A DNA stretch of 64,000 nucleotides from Rhizobium sp. BK399 (GCF_014194695.1 NZ_JACIAH010000012.1:62001-126000), one strand, 5' to 3'; counted from the stretch's first letter, positions 1 through 9,156 are shown. Translations and numbers: made by a program. The notes: a model not told the origin generated them from the letters alone.

Positions 1-420
1 GTCAGGGAGAACCTCGAGACCGGCTTTGCCCCGCTCGGACGCCGGGATCGCTCCATTCCCGATGATATCTTCAGCCTTTTTCCGGTGCTGCAGTCGATGC
101 TCGGACGGCGCGGCGGCGATTTGTCAGGCGGGCAGCAACAGCAACTGGCGATTGGCCGGGCGATGGTGACGCGGCCGAAGATCCTGGTGCTCGACGAGCC
201 GACGGAGGGCATCCAGCCCTCCATCATCAAGGATATCGGCCGGGCGATCCGCTACCTGCGCGACTCGACCGGTATGGCGATCCTGCTCGTCGAACAATAT
301 CTCGATTTCTGCCGCGAGCTTGCCGACTATGTCTACATCATGGATCGCGGCGAGATCGTTCATGAGGGAGTTGCCGAAACACTCGACACACCGGAAGCGC
401 GTCGCCATCTGACTGTTTAA
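1..420 (+). CDS. urtE: Urea-type ABC transporter ATP-binding protein, C-terminal part (UrtE-like), partial
   Basis: The frame is already open at the first base, so the 5' end lies outside the window. It reads through an ABC signature (LSGGQQQQLAIGRAM), a Walker B (ILVLDEPTEGIQPSII) and a C-terminal switch His region (LLVEQY). The EGIQPSII stretch after Walker B is typical of the branched-chain amino acid/urea (LivF/UrtE) group; the QQQQ run and the short acidic spacer upstream favour UrtE. Such ATPases energise import of urea or short amides at the inner membrane, as a pair with UrtD. It converges with the nucleoside deaminase gene, 38 bases apart. A LivF-type assignment cannot be excluded because the N-terminus is missing. 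Confidence 0.8.
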   Translation, partial: VRENLETGFAPLGRRDRSIPDDIFSLFPVLQSMLGRRGGDLSGGQQQQLAIGRAMVTRPKILVLDEPTEGIQPSIIKDIGRAIRYLRDSTGMAILLVEQYLDFCRELADYVYIMDRGEIVHEGVAETLDTPEARRHLTV

Positions 421-458
421 GATCTCTACCATCGAGACAATGCGCCAGGCAGAGCCTC

Positions 459-1064
459 TCAGTTCAGCGGGATTGAATTGTCACCCTTGCTTGCCTGGTA
501 AATTGCGGACAGCTCGTCGTACTTTTGCCGGATGGCCTCGGCACGGTCCGCCAGCTCCGAGCGCTGCGGCTCGGGAAGGTTCTCAATCTCGCCATGGATC
601 GAAACGCCTTTCCAGAACGCATTTGTCCTGTTGTAGCCTCCAGGATCCAGGGTAAAGACCTCCTTCAGGATCTTCAGGTCGTGCGGGATCGAAAACGCGT
701 CGCGCGAGTCCTCGTGACTGAAGAAGTAATAAAAATTGTCGAAGCCTGCCCAGGTGATTGCCGAGAGGCACATCGAGCACGGCTCGTGTGTCGACAGGAA
801 GATCAGATCGCGCGTATCGGGACGATCTGTGCCTGTGATCTCGTAGAAGCGCTTCAGCGTGTGGACTTCACCGTGCCAAAGCGGGTTCTCTGTCTCGTTG
901 TTCGTCTCGACAAGGATTGTCGAAAGGTCGGATTTCCTCATCAGCGCGGCGCCGAAAATCTTGTTGCCGGCGGAAACACCTGCTTCCGTCGACGGAATGA
1001 TGCCGTTCTCCATGGTGCTGAGAAGAGCGCAGAGAAGTCCATATTGGTCTATTGGCTGTGTCAT
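459..1064 (-). CDS. Nucleoside/guanine deaminase family protein (CDA fold)
   Basis: A 201-residue cytosolic zinc deaminase. The zinc site is visible as His64 with the catalytic Glu66 (WHGEVH) and Cys96/Cys99 (PCSMC), the cytidine-deaminase-fold signature. It is larger than a typical guanine deaminase and has a long charged C-terminal helix region. The start is supported by a GGAG eight bases upstream of ATG. It begins 11 bases after the stop of the nucleobase permease, so the two are almost certainly one transcript, and the transported base or its nucleoside is the likely substrate (for example guanine to xanthine). The exact substrate is inference; cytosine or another purine is possible. Confidence 0.75.
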   Translation of the reverse strand: MTQPIDQYGLLCALLSTMENGIIPSTEAGVSAGNKIFGAALMRKSDLSTILVETNNETENPLWHGEVHTLKRFYEITGTDRPDTRDLIFLSTHEPCSMCLSAITWAGFDNFYYFFSHEDSRDAFSIPHDLKILKEVFTLDPGGYNRTNAFWKGVSIHGEIENLPEPQRSELADRAEAIRQKYDELSAIYQASKGDNSIPLN

Positions 1065-1075
1065 GTTGTCTCCTG

Positions 1076-2596
1076 TCAGACAGCGTGTGTGGCGATAGCT
1101 TTTCCGTCTGTCCTTCCGCTCCGGTGATGTGGTTCCGCAACGACCAGCGGCACCTCATTTCCTTTGGCGTCGTAGAGTTTTCCGTCGAGGAAATAGTCGC
1201 CATCGTGCAGACGGGCGATGTCCTGGTAACGGATTGTGCGTTCCGTCGCGGCGACGAAGACCGACTGCTGATCGGAATTCCCGAACGTCAGGTGGTTGAA
1301 TAGAAGGTTGAGCGCGATCGCCATTAACGCCGCAGAACTGATCCCGGAATGGAAGATCGTGGCGAACCAGGCCGGGAAATGCTCGTAGAAGCCGGGCGCT
1401 GCGATTGGGATCATGCCGAACCCGATCGACGTCGCAACGATGACGAGGTTCATGTTGTTTTCGTAATTGACCTTGGAAAGGGTGCGGATACCGCTCGCTG
1501 CGACCGTTCCGAACAATACCACGCCGGCACCGCCAAGAACCGAGCTCGGCACTGAGGCAACGACGCGTCCCACGACCGGGAGCAGGCCCAGTGCAACGAG
1601 AAAGATCCCACCGGTGGCAACGACGTACCGGCTCTTGACGCCGGTGACGGCGACCAGGCCGACATTCTGGGCAAAGGCGCTCTGCGTGAACGAGCCGAAG
1701 ATCGGTGCAAGGATACTCGAAAGCATATCGGCCCTGAGCCCGTCGCCCAACCTTCGGGAATCCACCTTCGTTCCAACGATCTCGCCGACAGCGAGAATGT
1801 CCGCCGACGTTTCGACGAGTGTCACCATGATCACGATGAACATCGAGATGATGGCGGCGAGTTCGAAGGTCGGGTAGCCGAAGTGGAAGATCTGGGGCAG
1901 GCCGAAGAATGGGCCGTCACCCACGTGCGAGAAGTCCGTCATGCCCACCGCGTAGGCGATGCCCGTGCCGATAAGAATGGCAAGCAGGATCGATAGCCGT
2001 GATATCGATGCACTTCCGAGTTTGCTCAGGACCAGCACGATGACCAGTGTCACAGCTGCGAGCTTTATATTCGCCGTACTGCCGAAGTCGGGCGCGTTCC
2101 GATTGCCTCCCATCGCCCACATCGCCGCCACGGGCAGGAGCGTCAGGCCAATGGTCGTGATGACGATCCCCGTCACCAGCGGCGGAAAGAAGCGAGTGAT
2201 GCGCGAAAAGACGGGCGTAATCAGGAGGCCAATCAGCGAAGCCGCAACGACTGCACCCAGGATGGAGGGAATGCCGCCATTGCCCGAGATGGCAATCATC
2301 GTCGCTACACCCGAGAACGAGACGCCCTGGACGAGCGGCAGGCGGCTGCCGAAGAAGGGAAGCCCGACTGTTTGCAGGATGGTTGCCAATCCCCCGGCGA
2401 AAAGCGATGCCGTGACAAGCAGACCGATGTCGCCAGACGTCAATCCTGCCGCCTGACCAAGGATCAGCGGCACCGCGACAATGCCGCCATACATTGTCAG
2501 GACGTGTTGCAGGCCAAATGTTATATTTGCCCAAATGCTGAGCCGTTCGTCTTCCGGGTTGGGCTTTCTTACGTTTTCCTCGATGATTGCTGCCAA
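1076..2596 (-). CDS. NCS2-family nucleobase (xanthine/uric acid-type) permease
   Basis: A 506-residue polytopic membrane protein with about 12-14 hydrophobic segments and NCS2 family features: an N-terminal segment GLQHVLTMYGG, a central QNVGLVAVTGVKSRYV motif and a FGTVAASGIRTL stretch. These proteins import purines or pyrimidines with a cation. I chose a TTG start because GGAGGAGACGACC lies directly before it and the protein then begins at AAIIEENV; the open frame extends a further 47 codons upstream with no family similarity. It lies upstream of the deaminase gene in the same operon. The QNVG..VTGV core suggests the xanthine/urate branch rather than uracil, but substrate is not decided by sequence alone. 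Confidence 0.85.
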   Translation of the reverse strand: MAAIIEENVRKPNPEDERLSIWANITFGLQHVLTMYGGIVAVPLILGQAAGLTSGDIGLLVTASLFAGGLATILQTVGLPFFGSRLPLVQGVSFSGVATMIAISGNGGIPSILGAVVAASLIGLLITPVFSRITRFFPPLVTGIVITTIGLTLLPVAAMWAMGGNRNAPDFGSTANIKLAAVTLVIVLVLSKLGSASISRLSILLAILIGTGIAYAVGMTDFSHVGDGPFFGLPQIFHFGYPTFELAAIISMFIVIMVTLVETSADILAVGEIVGTKVDSRRLGDGLRADMLSSILAPIFGSFTQSAFAQNVGLVAVTGVKSRYVVATGGIFLVALGLLPVVGRVVASVPSSVLGGAGVVLFGTVAASGIRTLSKVNYENNMNLVIVATSIGFGMIPIAAPGFYEHFPAWFATIFHSGISSAALMAIALNLLFNHLTFGNSDQQSVFVAATERTIRYQDIARLHDGDYFLDGKLYDAKGNEVPLVVAEPHHRSGRTDGKAIATHAV

Positions 2597-2966
2597 GGTC
2601 GTCTCCTCCGTACCTCTGCAAATGTCCCGTCTCCCGAGGGACAAACTGAACGGTAGGGTAAGAAGGAACCGTTGGCTTCCATAAAAAAACTGAAACACCT
2701 TATCGAAAATCAAAAGGGTCGCTGAGCGAGATGCCAACCACTTGTTCAGCTTTGCAACGGCGATCCTAGAAAATACGCGATTGTAATCCGGTCAGGGCGG
2801 TTGTCGTAGCTGTTGCTTCACAGCTGGTAAGTGGAGGTCGACCAGGCTTGTCTCACACGGGCCGTCAAGGCGCAGAATCCATAGTCAACAAGTTGTAAAG
2901 AATACTGTGCGTATCTTTACCACGACTGCACAGTCAAAAGACATTTCGCTTATCAAGGAGTTTCAC
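2597..2966. other. Intergenic region between divergent permease and SyrB-like genes
   Basis: About 370 bases with no convincing gene. It must hold the promoters of the leftward permease-deaminase operon and of the rightward SyrB-like gene. AAGGAG at 2955-2960 is the ribosome binding site of the latter. I see no clear operator or riboswitch fold. Confidence 0.4.
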
Positions 2967-3380
2967 ATGGCTGACGAAATGAATGCCACTGCCAACAGCG
3001 CTACTGCACCTGCAAATGCACCAAAAGAAAAGAAGACTCGCGCGCCGCGCAAGCCGAAAACGGTCGCTGAAGCGGCCGTCTCCACTTCGGTGAGTGAACC
3101 GGCGAAGAAGCCGCGGGGTCGCCGAAAGAGCGTAGAAAAGGCGGAGGCCGTTGCTCCGGTAGTGCCTGTGGCAGCGAAGAAAGCTGCTTCGGTCAAAACG
3201 GCTGAAAAGAAGCTACCCGCAAAGCGTGGGCCCCGCAAGGCTCAGGCAGTTGCGCCTGCGTCGGACGACTTTGCAGATCTGCTGAAGCTTGAAGAGGAAA
3301 ATCAGAAGCTCCGCAAGGCGCTGGCCGAGAAACTTCGTGCGGAGAATGCAGACCTGCGCAAGAGGCTCGGCGCTGCGTGA
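2967..3380 (+). CDS. SyrB-like regulator, Lys/Ala/Pro-rich with C-terminal coiled coil
   Basis: A 137-residue protein in two parts: a basic, Ala/Pro/Lys-rich N-terminal two thirds with repeated KKPRGRRK/KRGPRK patches (AT-hook or histone-H1-like), and a C-terminal heptad-rich helix with LEEENQKLRKALAEKLRAEN and DLRKRLG. That C-terminal block is the signature of rhizobial SyrB proteins, annotated as transcriptional regulators affecting symbiotic genes. The start at ATG 2967 has AAGGAG six bases upstream; an upstream in-frame start lacks one. A second, larger SyrB-like gene follows 130 bases downstream. DNA binding is inferred from composition only. Confidence 0.65.
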   Translation: MADEMNATANSATAPANAPKEKKTRAPRKPKTVAEAAVSTSVSEPAKKPRGRRKSVEKAEAVAPVVPVAAKKAASVKTAEKKLPAKRGPRKAQAVAPASDDFADLLKLEEENQKLRKALAEKLRAENADLRKRLGAA

Positions 3381-3510
3381 TTTGAACGTCTTAGCTGTGA
3401 TAGAATACTAACTTCTCCACAGCGATCAGACTGATGACCGGGCTGGCATTGCAAGCCCGGTCTCCCGCCCGGTATCATACTTGTGGGGCACCGAGTCGGG
3501 AGGCGGATCG

Positions 3511-4248
3511 ATGAGATCACCGTGGAAACTGATCACCGGGATCGTATCCCGGGGCAAGCCGGAACTGTCTGATGAGGCCGAGCGTGAAATCCAGGCTTTG
3601 CCAGGGTCCAATGCGGGAGAGGCTGCCGGTCCGCTTCCGGCAACTCAGGCATCGCCACATTCCATTATACATCCCGCCGAGGAGGGGCCGTCCGTCGCGC
3701 CTTCAATCGGCTCAGTCGATGGCCTTGCACGACTGACGTCATTACCTGAGTTGAGGCCGATTTCCGGGCTTGCCTCGACGGACGATATCGAGCCGGTGCT
3801 GGCGACAACGATCAGGTTGGTGACGAAGGACAGGTTGAGCTTGCGCGCGGAGCTGGCGGCTTCGACCGCAGCCCTTGACGCGCTTGAAACGCATGCTCCC
3901 GACATTTCTCTCATTGCCAATGTCAATGGAGATGAAAAGCCGACCGAGCCCGCCGAGTTGTTGAAGACTGATGTGGGCAACAAGCCGGACGGCACGGGCC
4001 AAACAACACAAATCGAGCGAACGGACGTACAGGCGCCAGCGCATCAGACAGCAGGTGCGAAGCCTCCCATAAAGGTGAGACGGCGCAATACGCGCGGAGC
4101 AGCCAAGGTATTGCCGAAGATGGATTCCATCGTCGAACCAATACGCTTGGAAGATGAGATAAACGAACTGAGAAAGCAGCTGGCTCAAAAGCTTCGTATC
4201 CAGAACGAGCAACTAAAAGCGATGCTATCCCGATTCGACGCTTATTGA
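3511..4248 (+). CDS. Second SyrB-like protein, larger paralogue
   Basis: A 245-residue mostly disordered protein ending in a helix (EDEINELRKQLAQKLRIQNE then QLKAML) that matches the C-terminus of the gene before it. A basic patch (KVRRRNTRGAAK) sits just upstream of the helix. The middle of the protein shows no recognisable domain. ATG 3511 is preceded by GGGAGG. Two adjacent genes sharing this helix suggest an old duplication with divergence of the linker, and possible hetero-oligomerisation through the coiled coil; that is inference. Confidence 0.55.
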   Translation: MRSPWKLITGIVSRGKPELSDEAEREIQALPGSNAGEAAGPLPATQASPHSIIHPAEEGPSVAPSIGSVDGLARLTSLPELRPISGLASTDDIEPVLATTIRLVTKDRLSLRAELAASTAALDALETHAPDISLIANVNGDEKPTEPAELLKTDVGNKPDGTGQTTQIERTDVQAPAHQTAGAKPPIKVRRRNTRGAAKVLPKMDSIVEPIRLEDEINELRKQLAQKLRIQNEQLKAMLSRFDAY

Positions 4249-4445
4249 GCAGGACGGTCGTTTAACGCTGGCGAATTGATCACCCCTCACTTCAGGTGAA
4301 CCACCAGCTTGAAACAAGGACTATTTCCAGGTCGGTGAAGACGCCCATTCTTCATCTATTCCTTGAGAAGACTAAACACGAAGCGCGTGGACAACTCTAA
4401 AGGCAGCGCTAGATTCTTGACGATCACCAAAAGGATGGATCGCAC

Positions 4446-4676
4446 ATGACCAGACGTGATGGACAGTCAGCTTTGATCTCGAAAGCGGTGAAACAGTGGT
4501 ATTCATTCTACGAAATTCAGCCGGATGAGGCGTCGTCCGAAACACTCTGCAAGGCCGCGATAGGGCTTCTTGAACAGGGCTTCGACAGTGAAGACATTGC
4601 GACGCTCCTGATCGGCAAGTACGTCGGCAAATGGGCAACCAGGATCAATGCGCCATCGTCCAACACGGTACACTGA
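4446..4676 (+). CDS. Small hypothetical protein (76 aa)
   Basis: A 76-residue mainly helical soluble protein (alternating acidic and hydrophobic residues, SETLCKAAIGLLEQGFDSEDIATLLIGKYVGKWA). No family recognised. The next small gene starts 28 bases downstream, so the two may be co-expressed. Codon usage is like the neighbours. Real-gene status is likely but not certain. Confidence 0.45.
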   Translation: MTRRDGQSALISKAVKQWYSFYEIQPDEASSETLCKAAIGLLEQGFDSEDIATLLIGKYVGKWATRINAPSSNTVH

Positions 4677-4704
4677 CCTGGTCTTGCACTTCAGGATAGA
4701 TGCG

Positions 4705-4956
4705 ATGGTCGATCATATTGAAACCGCCCCCTCCACATGGCGCGCCGACCTTGCGACGCAGATCGCAGATCTTGTCGATCAGTACGTCGCACTGGGCGTG
4801 AAGCAACAGGATGTTTTTCAGGAGATCATGAAGGAAGTAGGACGGCTTCGGGACGAGCTCGAACACGATCCGGATCCTGCCGACGATGTTTTAGCATCTG
4901 ACGTCATCGATGAACCATCAAACGATTGGCCCGCCGCCGACCGGGGCAGCCCTTAG
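4705..4956 (+). CDS. Small acidic hypothetical protein (83 aa)
   Basis: An 83-residue acidic protein with an N-terminal amphipathic helix (DLATQIADLVDQYVALGVKQQDVFQEI) and a disordered Asp/Pro-rich tail. No family recognised. It follows the 76-residue gene closely; AGGA lies upstream of ATG 4705. An in-frame start at 4648 would overlap the preceding gene and is less likely. Confidence 0.4.
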   Translation: MVDHIETAPSTWRADLATQIADLVDQYVALGVKQQDVFQEIMKEVGRLRDELEHDPDPADDVLASDVIDEPSNDWPAADRGSP

Positions 4957-5141
4957 CGACGCATGTCGTCAAATCTGCTCTGTGCAAAGCGCGGGGGTAA
5001 CGCTCCGGTCGCGTTTTCCCTGATAGTTACAGGAGAGCCTAAACCTGCGTTGCTCTTCTCCCTATTCGCCGTAACGGGTGGTCGTTTTTCAAGCGCCAAA
5101 ACTGTGCCGGCAACGGACGAGCATCACGCAACTGTTATTTG

Positions 5142-5419
5142 TCAGGACGTATTCGACGGTGAGGTTCGCGCGCCAAGCGGTTTGACCGACGATTGAATGA
5201 GTTCGCGAACGTATTTCGAGAGTTTGCCCTCGCGACTGGCGTCTTCGGCCTCCCAACCGAATTTCCAGGCATCGTGACGCGCCGTCCAATCTCCAGGAGA
5301 GTTATCGTCCCGTTCGGCAAGCGCTCCTGCTGAAGGTATGGATTTTCATGTGCCTTAAGACAGAGTATCCGGGCTCTTGAGCCTGCCTCCTGAAGGTCTA
5401 ACAACTCTTCGATCGTCAT
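5142..5419 (-). pseudogene. Rmf/CrpP-like small protein gene with a frameshift
   Basis: Translation begins MTIEELLDLQEAGSRARI and continues to about residue 34 (NPYLQQE). The original frame then loses any pattern, while the next frame continues with DDNSPGDWTARHDAWKFGWE and AEDASREGKLSKYVRELIQ before a stop at 5142. Together the two parts match the layout of the Rmf/CrpP family of small ribosome-modulation-like proteins, with a W-x-A-K/R-x-D-A-W-x-x-G-W-E core. One missing base near 5319 would join them. Either the gene is broken or the base was lost in sequencing. An in-frame reading of the first frame gives 94 residues with an implausible tail. Confidence 0.5.
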
Positions 5420-5523
5420 GCGCTAATTCCTACACCCTGGAGGCATGCTACCTACCGGAATGATGGACTAAGTCCGTTTCCGACAGTCGTCGAGATATGA
5501 CCGCACGCCCTGCCGTCGCGACG

Positions 5524-6804
5524 TCAGAGATCCTCCCACGGAAAGCTATCCAGACGTTCCGCGCCATGGCGTGTGACAAGCGCCTGCGTCTCGAGTTTGA
5601 TGCTCTCGGAACCGTCCTCGGCAATGAGGCTCTCGATATTGAGGACCATTCCTTCTTCGATCAAGCCGCTGAATGCGTCATCGTAGTCGGGATGGAGAAG
5701 GATTCCGGGCCACTCGTCGGCCATGCCGGTTCCGTGCGCCGCCAAAGTGTAGCGATAGGGAATGTACGTCTCTGGAATGCGCCAGCTCTTGTCGTTGAAT
5801 TCGCCGAAGGACATGCCGGCTCGGATGATCGACAGGTTGTGGTCGATCTGGTCCCTCGCTGCCGAATAGAGTTCCTTCTGCTTTGTATTCATCGCAACGT
5901 GCCCACAGGTCCATGAGCGGGAAAGATCGGCGCAATAGCCGTACGGACCGATCATGTCCGTGTCGAAGGAGATCATGTCACCGCGTTTTATGATGTAATC
6001 GGAGCATTCCTGGTACCATGGGTTCGTGCGGGGTCCCGCTGTCAGGAGCTTTGTCTCGAGCCATTCTCCGCCGCTGCGCGCATTCTCGAAGTGAAGTTCG
6101 GCCCAGATCTCACGCTCCGTGCGCCCCGGTTCGGAAACCTCGTACATTCGTGCCATGCCGGCCTCGCAGACCCGGATCGTCCACCGCATGAGCTCAATTT
6201 CTTCCGCACTCTTGATCGAACGTGCGCGTTCCGCAAGCTCCTGACCGTCCAGCAAGGTAAAGCCATGGCTCTGAAGCTCGTGGGCAGGCGCCGGTTCGAG
6301 CCGGTCCACACCGATCCGGCCGTTGCTGCAGTGAGAGCGAACGGTGTCGGCAATCTCCTCCGCCCACGCCTTCATCCGGGCTTCGACAAGATTGCCCGAA
6401 GTGAAGAAGAGGAAGGACTTTGACGTCCGGACCTCGTCGATGCCAGGCAGCCCACCATTGACGTGCTCCGATCCTTCGAATTCGAACATGATCGCCGGTC
6501 CGTTCGCGAGGATGAGCGCATATCGAGAAGGGTTATGCATGGTCCAGATGCTCATGTTCGAACAATCGAACGCATATCGAATGTTGACGGGATCGTAGAG
6601 CAGAAGGGCTGCACAATCCGATTCCTCCATCTTCGCTCGCAGGCGCCCGAGACGATACCGCCTGGCGCTGTCGAGGGTCGATGGAGGGATCGGACTGATC
6701 AGCGGACGGTCCGCTCCCTCTGGGTTGAGATAGGTCAGCTTGCGATCGTCTTTGAAGACGGGCGCGGCTGATGATTGCGACGACTTCTCCTCGCTACGCA
6801 GCAT
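5524..6804 (-). CDS. dddP: DddP-like M24-fold enzyme (putative DMSP/onium lyase)
   Basis: A 426-residue creatinase/prolidase-fold protein. The metal site seen in DddP is conserved with matching spacing: Asp281, Asp283 and Asp293 (DTDMIGPYGYCAD), His357 (LAAHGTGMADEWP), Glu391 (NIESL) and Glu405 (KLETQ). The residues reported as catalytic in DddP, a Tyr five before and an Asp six after that His, are Tyr352 and Asp363 here. DddP cleaves dimethylsulfoniopropionate to dimethyl sulfide and acrylate. The gene starts 26 bases after a ferredoxin reductase gene and follows a betaine-demethylase-like oxygenase, which supports a methylated sulfonium or ammonium substrate. A peptidase or creatinase-like role on another betaine remains possible. 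Confidence 0.65.
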   Translation of the reverse strand: MLRSEEKSSQSSAAPVFKDDRKLTYLNPEGADRPLISPIPPSTLDSARRYRLGRLRAKMEESDCAALLLYDPVNIRYAFDCSNMSIWTMHNPSRYALILANGPAIMFEFEGSEHVNGGLPGIDEVRTSKSFLFFTSGNLVEARMKAWAEEIADTVRSHCSNGRIGVDRLEPAPAHELQSHGFTLLDGQELAERARSIKSAEEIELMRWTIRVCEAGMARMYEVSEPGRTEREIWAELHFENARSGGEWLETKLLTAGPRTNPWYQECSDYIIKRGDMISFDTDMIGPYGYCADLSRSWTCGHVAMNTKQKELYSAARDQIDHNLSIIRAGMSFGEFNDKSWRIPETYIPYRYTLAAHGTGMADEWPGILLHPDYDDAFSGLIEEGMVLNIESLIAEDGSESIKLETQALVTRHGAERLDSFPWEDL

Positions 6805-6830
6805 CTGTATGCCCTCGGATCAAGCCTCTA

Positions 6831-7913
6831 TCACCGTTCGATCACAAGATCGCTCAGTGGCTTTGAACAGCACGGCAGAAACATCCCCGCGTCGATCTCG
6901 CGCTGCCTGATGCCGCCATTATGGTTCATCTCGACCGAACCGGAGACCAGCTTCGACTTGCAGGTGCCGCAGACGCCGTTCGCACAGGAGGACGGAAGCC
7001 TGATGCTGCCCTTTTTCGCAGCAGCAAGCACTGTCTGATCTGGACAGACTGCCAAGGTTTTCTTCTGCTTAGAGAACTCGACCTGATAGATCTTTCCGGC
7101 AGGCTGCACCTCGACGTTGAGGCCCGGCTCGTCGATGACAGCTGCGTCGAAGCTCTCTTCGATATAGTTCGATGAGGGGACACCCAGGGCGGCTGTGATC
7201 GAACGGGCAGCCGCCATGAAGGGTGCAGGCCCGCAGCACATGACCACGCGCTCGGCGATATCTGGAACTGCCAACTTCATGAACTCCGGAGAGATCCGTC
7301 CGGTCAATCCGGGCCAGCTGAGTTCACCAGCAACCGTTTCCGGCAGCAACTGCAGGCGCAGTCCTTTCATCCGCGTAGCAAGCCCAGACAGGTCATTGCG
7401 GAAGATGAGATCTGCAGGGGTGCGAGCTGCATGAAGGAAAACGATGTCCAAGGGTTCGTAGCGGTCTGCCAGATCACGCGTGATCGACATGACCGGGGTG
7501 ATGCCCGAGCCGCCGGAGAGCAGCAAAAGCTTCGTCTTCTGCCCCTTCGGACGGATGAAATGACCGAGCGGCCCCTGTCCCTTGACCGTCGTGCCGGGGA
7601 CCAGGTTGTCGTGCAGCCAGTTCGAGACCTTGCCGCCCAGCACTCGTTTGACCGTCACGGTGAACGCATTTTCGCGATGAGGCGATGACGAGATGCTGTA
7701 ACAGCGCGACTCCCCGTCCGGGCCGATCGGGAAGTCGAACAGAAAGTACTGCCCGGCGTCGAAGTTGAAACGCTTGCCCTCCGGAGACGCGAAGGTGAAG
7801 CTCTTCACGTCGTGCGTCTCCTGATGGACATCGAGACAGACAAGCGTCTCGTCGGTCTCAGGGTCCCAAACGACGGTTTCGGCGGGGATCATCTTTTGGA
7901 ACTCAATACCCAT
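6831..7913 (-). CDS. Ferredoxin reductase-type electron transfer protein (FAD/NAD/2Fe-2S), GbcB-like
   Basis: A 360-residue three-domain reductase. An FAD-binding domain carries SRCYSISSSP, an NAD-binding domain carries GGSGITPVMSI and a CCGPAPFM motif, and a plant-type 2Fe-2S domain closes the protein with SCANGVCGTCKSK and a late Cys (LPCC). It passes electrons from NAD(P)H to the partner Rieske oxygenase. ATG 7913 overlaps the end of the oxygenase gene by 11 bases, indicating translational coupling; the longer open frame upstream lies inside the oxygenase gene. The same arrangement is known for glycine betaine (gbcAB), carnitine and stachydrine demethylases. Confidence 0.85.
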   Translation of the reverse strand: MGIEFQKMIPAETVVWDPETDETLVCLDVHQETHDVKSFTFASPEGKRFNFDAGQYFLFDFPIGPDGESRCYSISSSPHRENAFTVTVKRVLGGKVSNWLHDNLVPGTTVKGQGPLGHFIRPKGQKTKLLLLSGGSGITPVMSITRDLADRYEPLDIVFLHAARTPADLIFRNDLSGLATRMKGLRLQLLPETVAGELSWPGLTGRISPEFMKLAVPDIAERVVMCCGPAPFMAAARSITAALGVPSSNYIEESFDAAVIDEPGLNVEVQPAGKIYQVEFSKQKKTLAVCPDQTVLAAAKKGSIRLPSSCANGVCGTCKSKLVSGSVEMNHNGGIRQREIDAGMFLPCCSKPLSDLVIER

Positions 7914-9156
7914 GAGCGCGCATCCTATCAACGTACCAGGTGGCGAACTTGTCGAGGTTGGTTTCGGAGAACTTGGAATAGGGCCCAGGCTGGTAAGCCG
8001 GGTCGAGGGCGCCTGCATGTGAGCGGGCGACTAGATCCGCGTCCTGGTCAGTGGTTGCGATCCAGACATCGGTCAGTTTGTCGAGGTCGTAGTCCTTGCC
8101 TTCGACGGCGTCCTTGTGCACGAGCCACTTGGTTCTGACGAGCGTTTGCCCGGCGGAGAGCGGGATAACGATCGCGACGACCGCGTGGTCGCCCATGAAA
8201 TGGTTCCAGCTGTTGTGACCCCACAGATGCGTGTCGCCGAGATCCTTGCGTGTCATCTGACCGAGCAGCTTGGAAGACGCTGCAGTCGCATCGTGGGTCT
8301 GGGATTCGCCCGCACCTGCGATGATGAGCCGCTGGGTGCGGAAGTTGGTGGCGCAATCGACCAGCTGTTCGACTGCAGCCGATGGGAAGCCGTCGGCCTC
8401 CCAAGCTTTCGTCCGCTCCTCGTACAGCCGGAAGTGTTCCTCGGCCTGCTCGCGGTCCTCGGGGCTCAGCGTCTCGGGGTCGAAGCCGAAGTCGAGATCG
8501 ACGAAGGATACGCACAGTTCAGGATGATTGGCCGAACAGTGGTAGCACTCGCGATTGTTTTCCAACGTGAGCTTCCAGTTGCCATCTTCGACAATGTCGG
8601 TCTGATACGCGACCTTGGCATTTCGAATGTCATAAGGTGCAAGGCGCTCGATCATCGCCTTTTCCAGACCTGCGATGTCCTCCGGCGGATTGTCGGACAA
8701 ACATACATAGATCAAGCCACCGATCGACTTGAAGTTAACCGACTTCAGGCTGTGGCACCACTTGTCCAGCTCCTTGCCCATGTGCGGGGCATAGCTCAGT
8801 TCGCCCGTCAGTTCATAGGTCCAGGTGTGGTAGGGACAGACGAGCTTCGAAACGATTGTCTTTCCAGCGCCGAGCAGGCGCGAGCCGCGATGACGGCAGA
8901 CATTGTGAAGCACGCGCAGTTCGCCGTCGTCGTCACGCAGCAGGATGAGGCTTGTCTTGCCGATGTCGACAACCGTCGCATCGCCCGGCTCGGGGACGTC
9001 GCAGTCAAGACCGACGCAGATCCAGTGTTTATGGAAGAAGACGTCGATATCAGCCTCGAAGACGTCCTCTCGCGTGTAGAGGCCGGCCGGCAGCGAATAT
9101 CCATCGGCACGTGCTTCGAGAAGTGCAGAGATGCCGGATGGGAGCCTGTTTAGCAT
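7903..9156 (-). CDS. Rieske non-heme iron oxygenase, GbcA-like (betaine-type demethylase)
   Basis: A 417-residue oxygenase large subunit. The Rieske motif is CRHRGS followed after about 17 residues by CPYHTW. The mononuclear iron site is NNRECYHCSANHPEL with two His. The motif wording NNRECYHC..NHPEL and the single-component terminal oxygenase organisation are typical of the GbcA/stachydrine/carnitine branch that oxidatively removes N-methyl groups, rather than ring-hydroxylating dioxygenases. It is the first gene of an operon with its reductase and the DddP-like enzyme, and is divergent from a LysR regulator. The actual substrate (glycine betaine, proline betaine, DMSP or another) is not fixed by sequence. 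Confidence 0.8.
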   Translation of the reverse strand: MLNRLPSGISALLEARADGYSLPAGLYTREDVFEADIDVFFHKHWICVGLDCDVPEPGDATVVDIGKTSLILLRDDDGELRVLHNVCRHRGSRLLGAGKTIVSKLVCPYHTWTYELTGELSYAPHMGKELDKWCHSLKSVNFKSIGGLIYVCLSDNPPEDIAGLEKAMIERLAPYDIRNAKVAYQTDIVEDGNWKLTLENNRECYHCSANHPELCVSFVDLDFGFDPETLSPEDREQAEEHFRLYEERTKAWEADGFPSAAVEQLVDCATNFRTQRLIIAGAGESQTHDATAASSKLLGQMTRKDLGDTHLWGHNSWNHFMGDHAVVAIVIPLSAGQTLVRTKWLVHKDAVEGKDYDLDKLTDVWIATTDQDADLVARSHAGALDPAYQPGPYSKFSETNLDKFATWYVDRMRAHGY

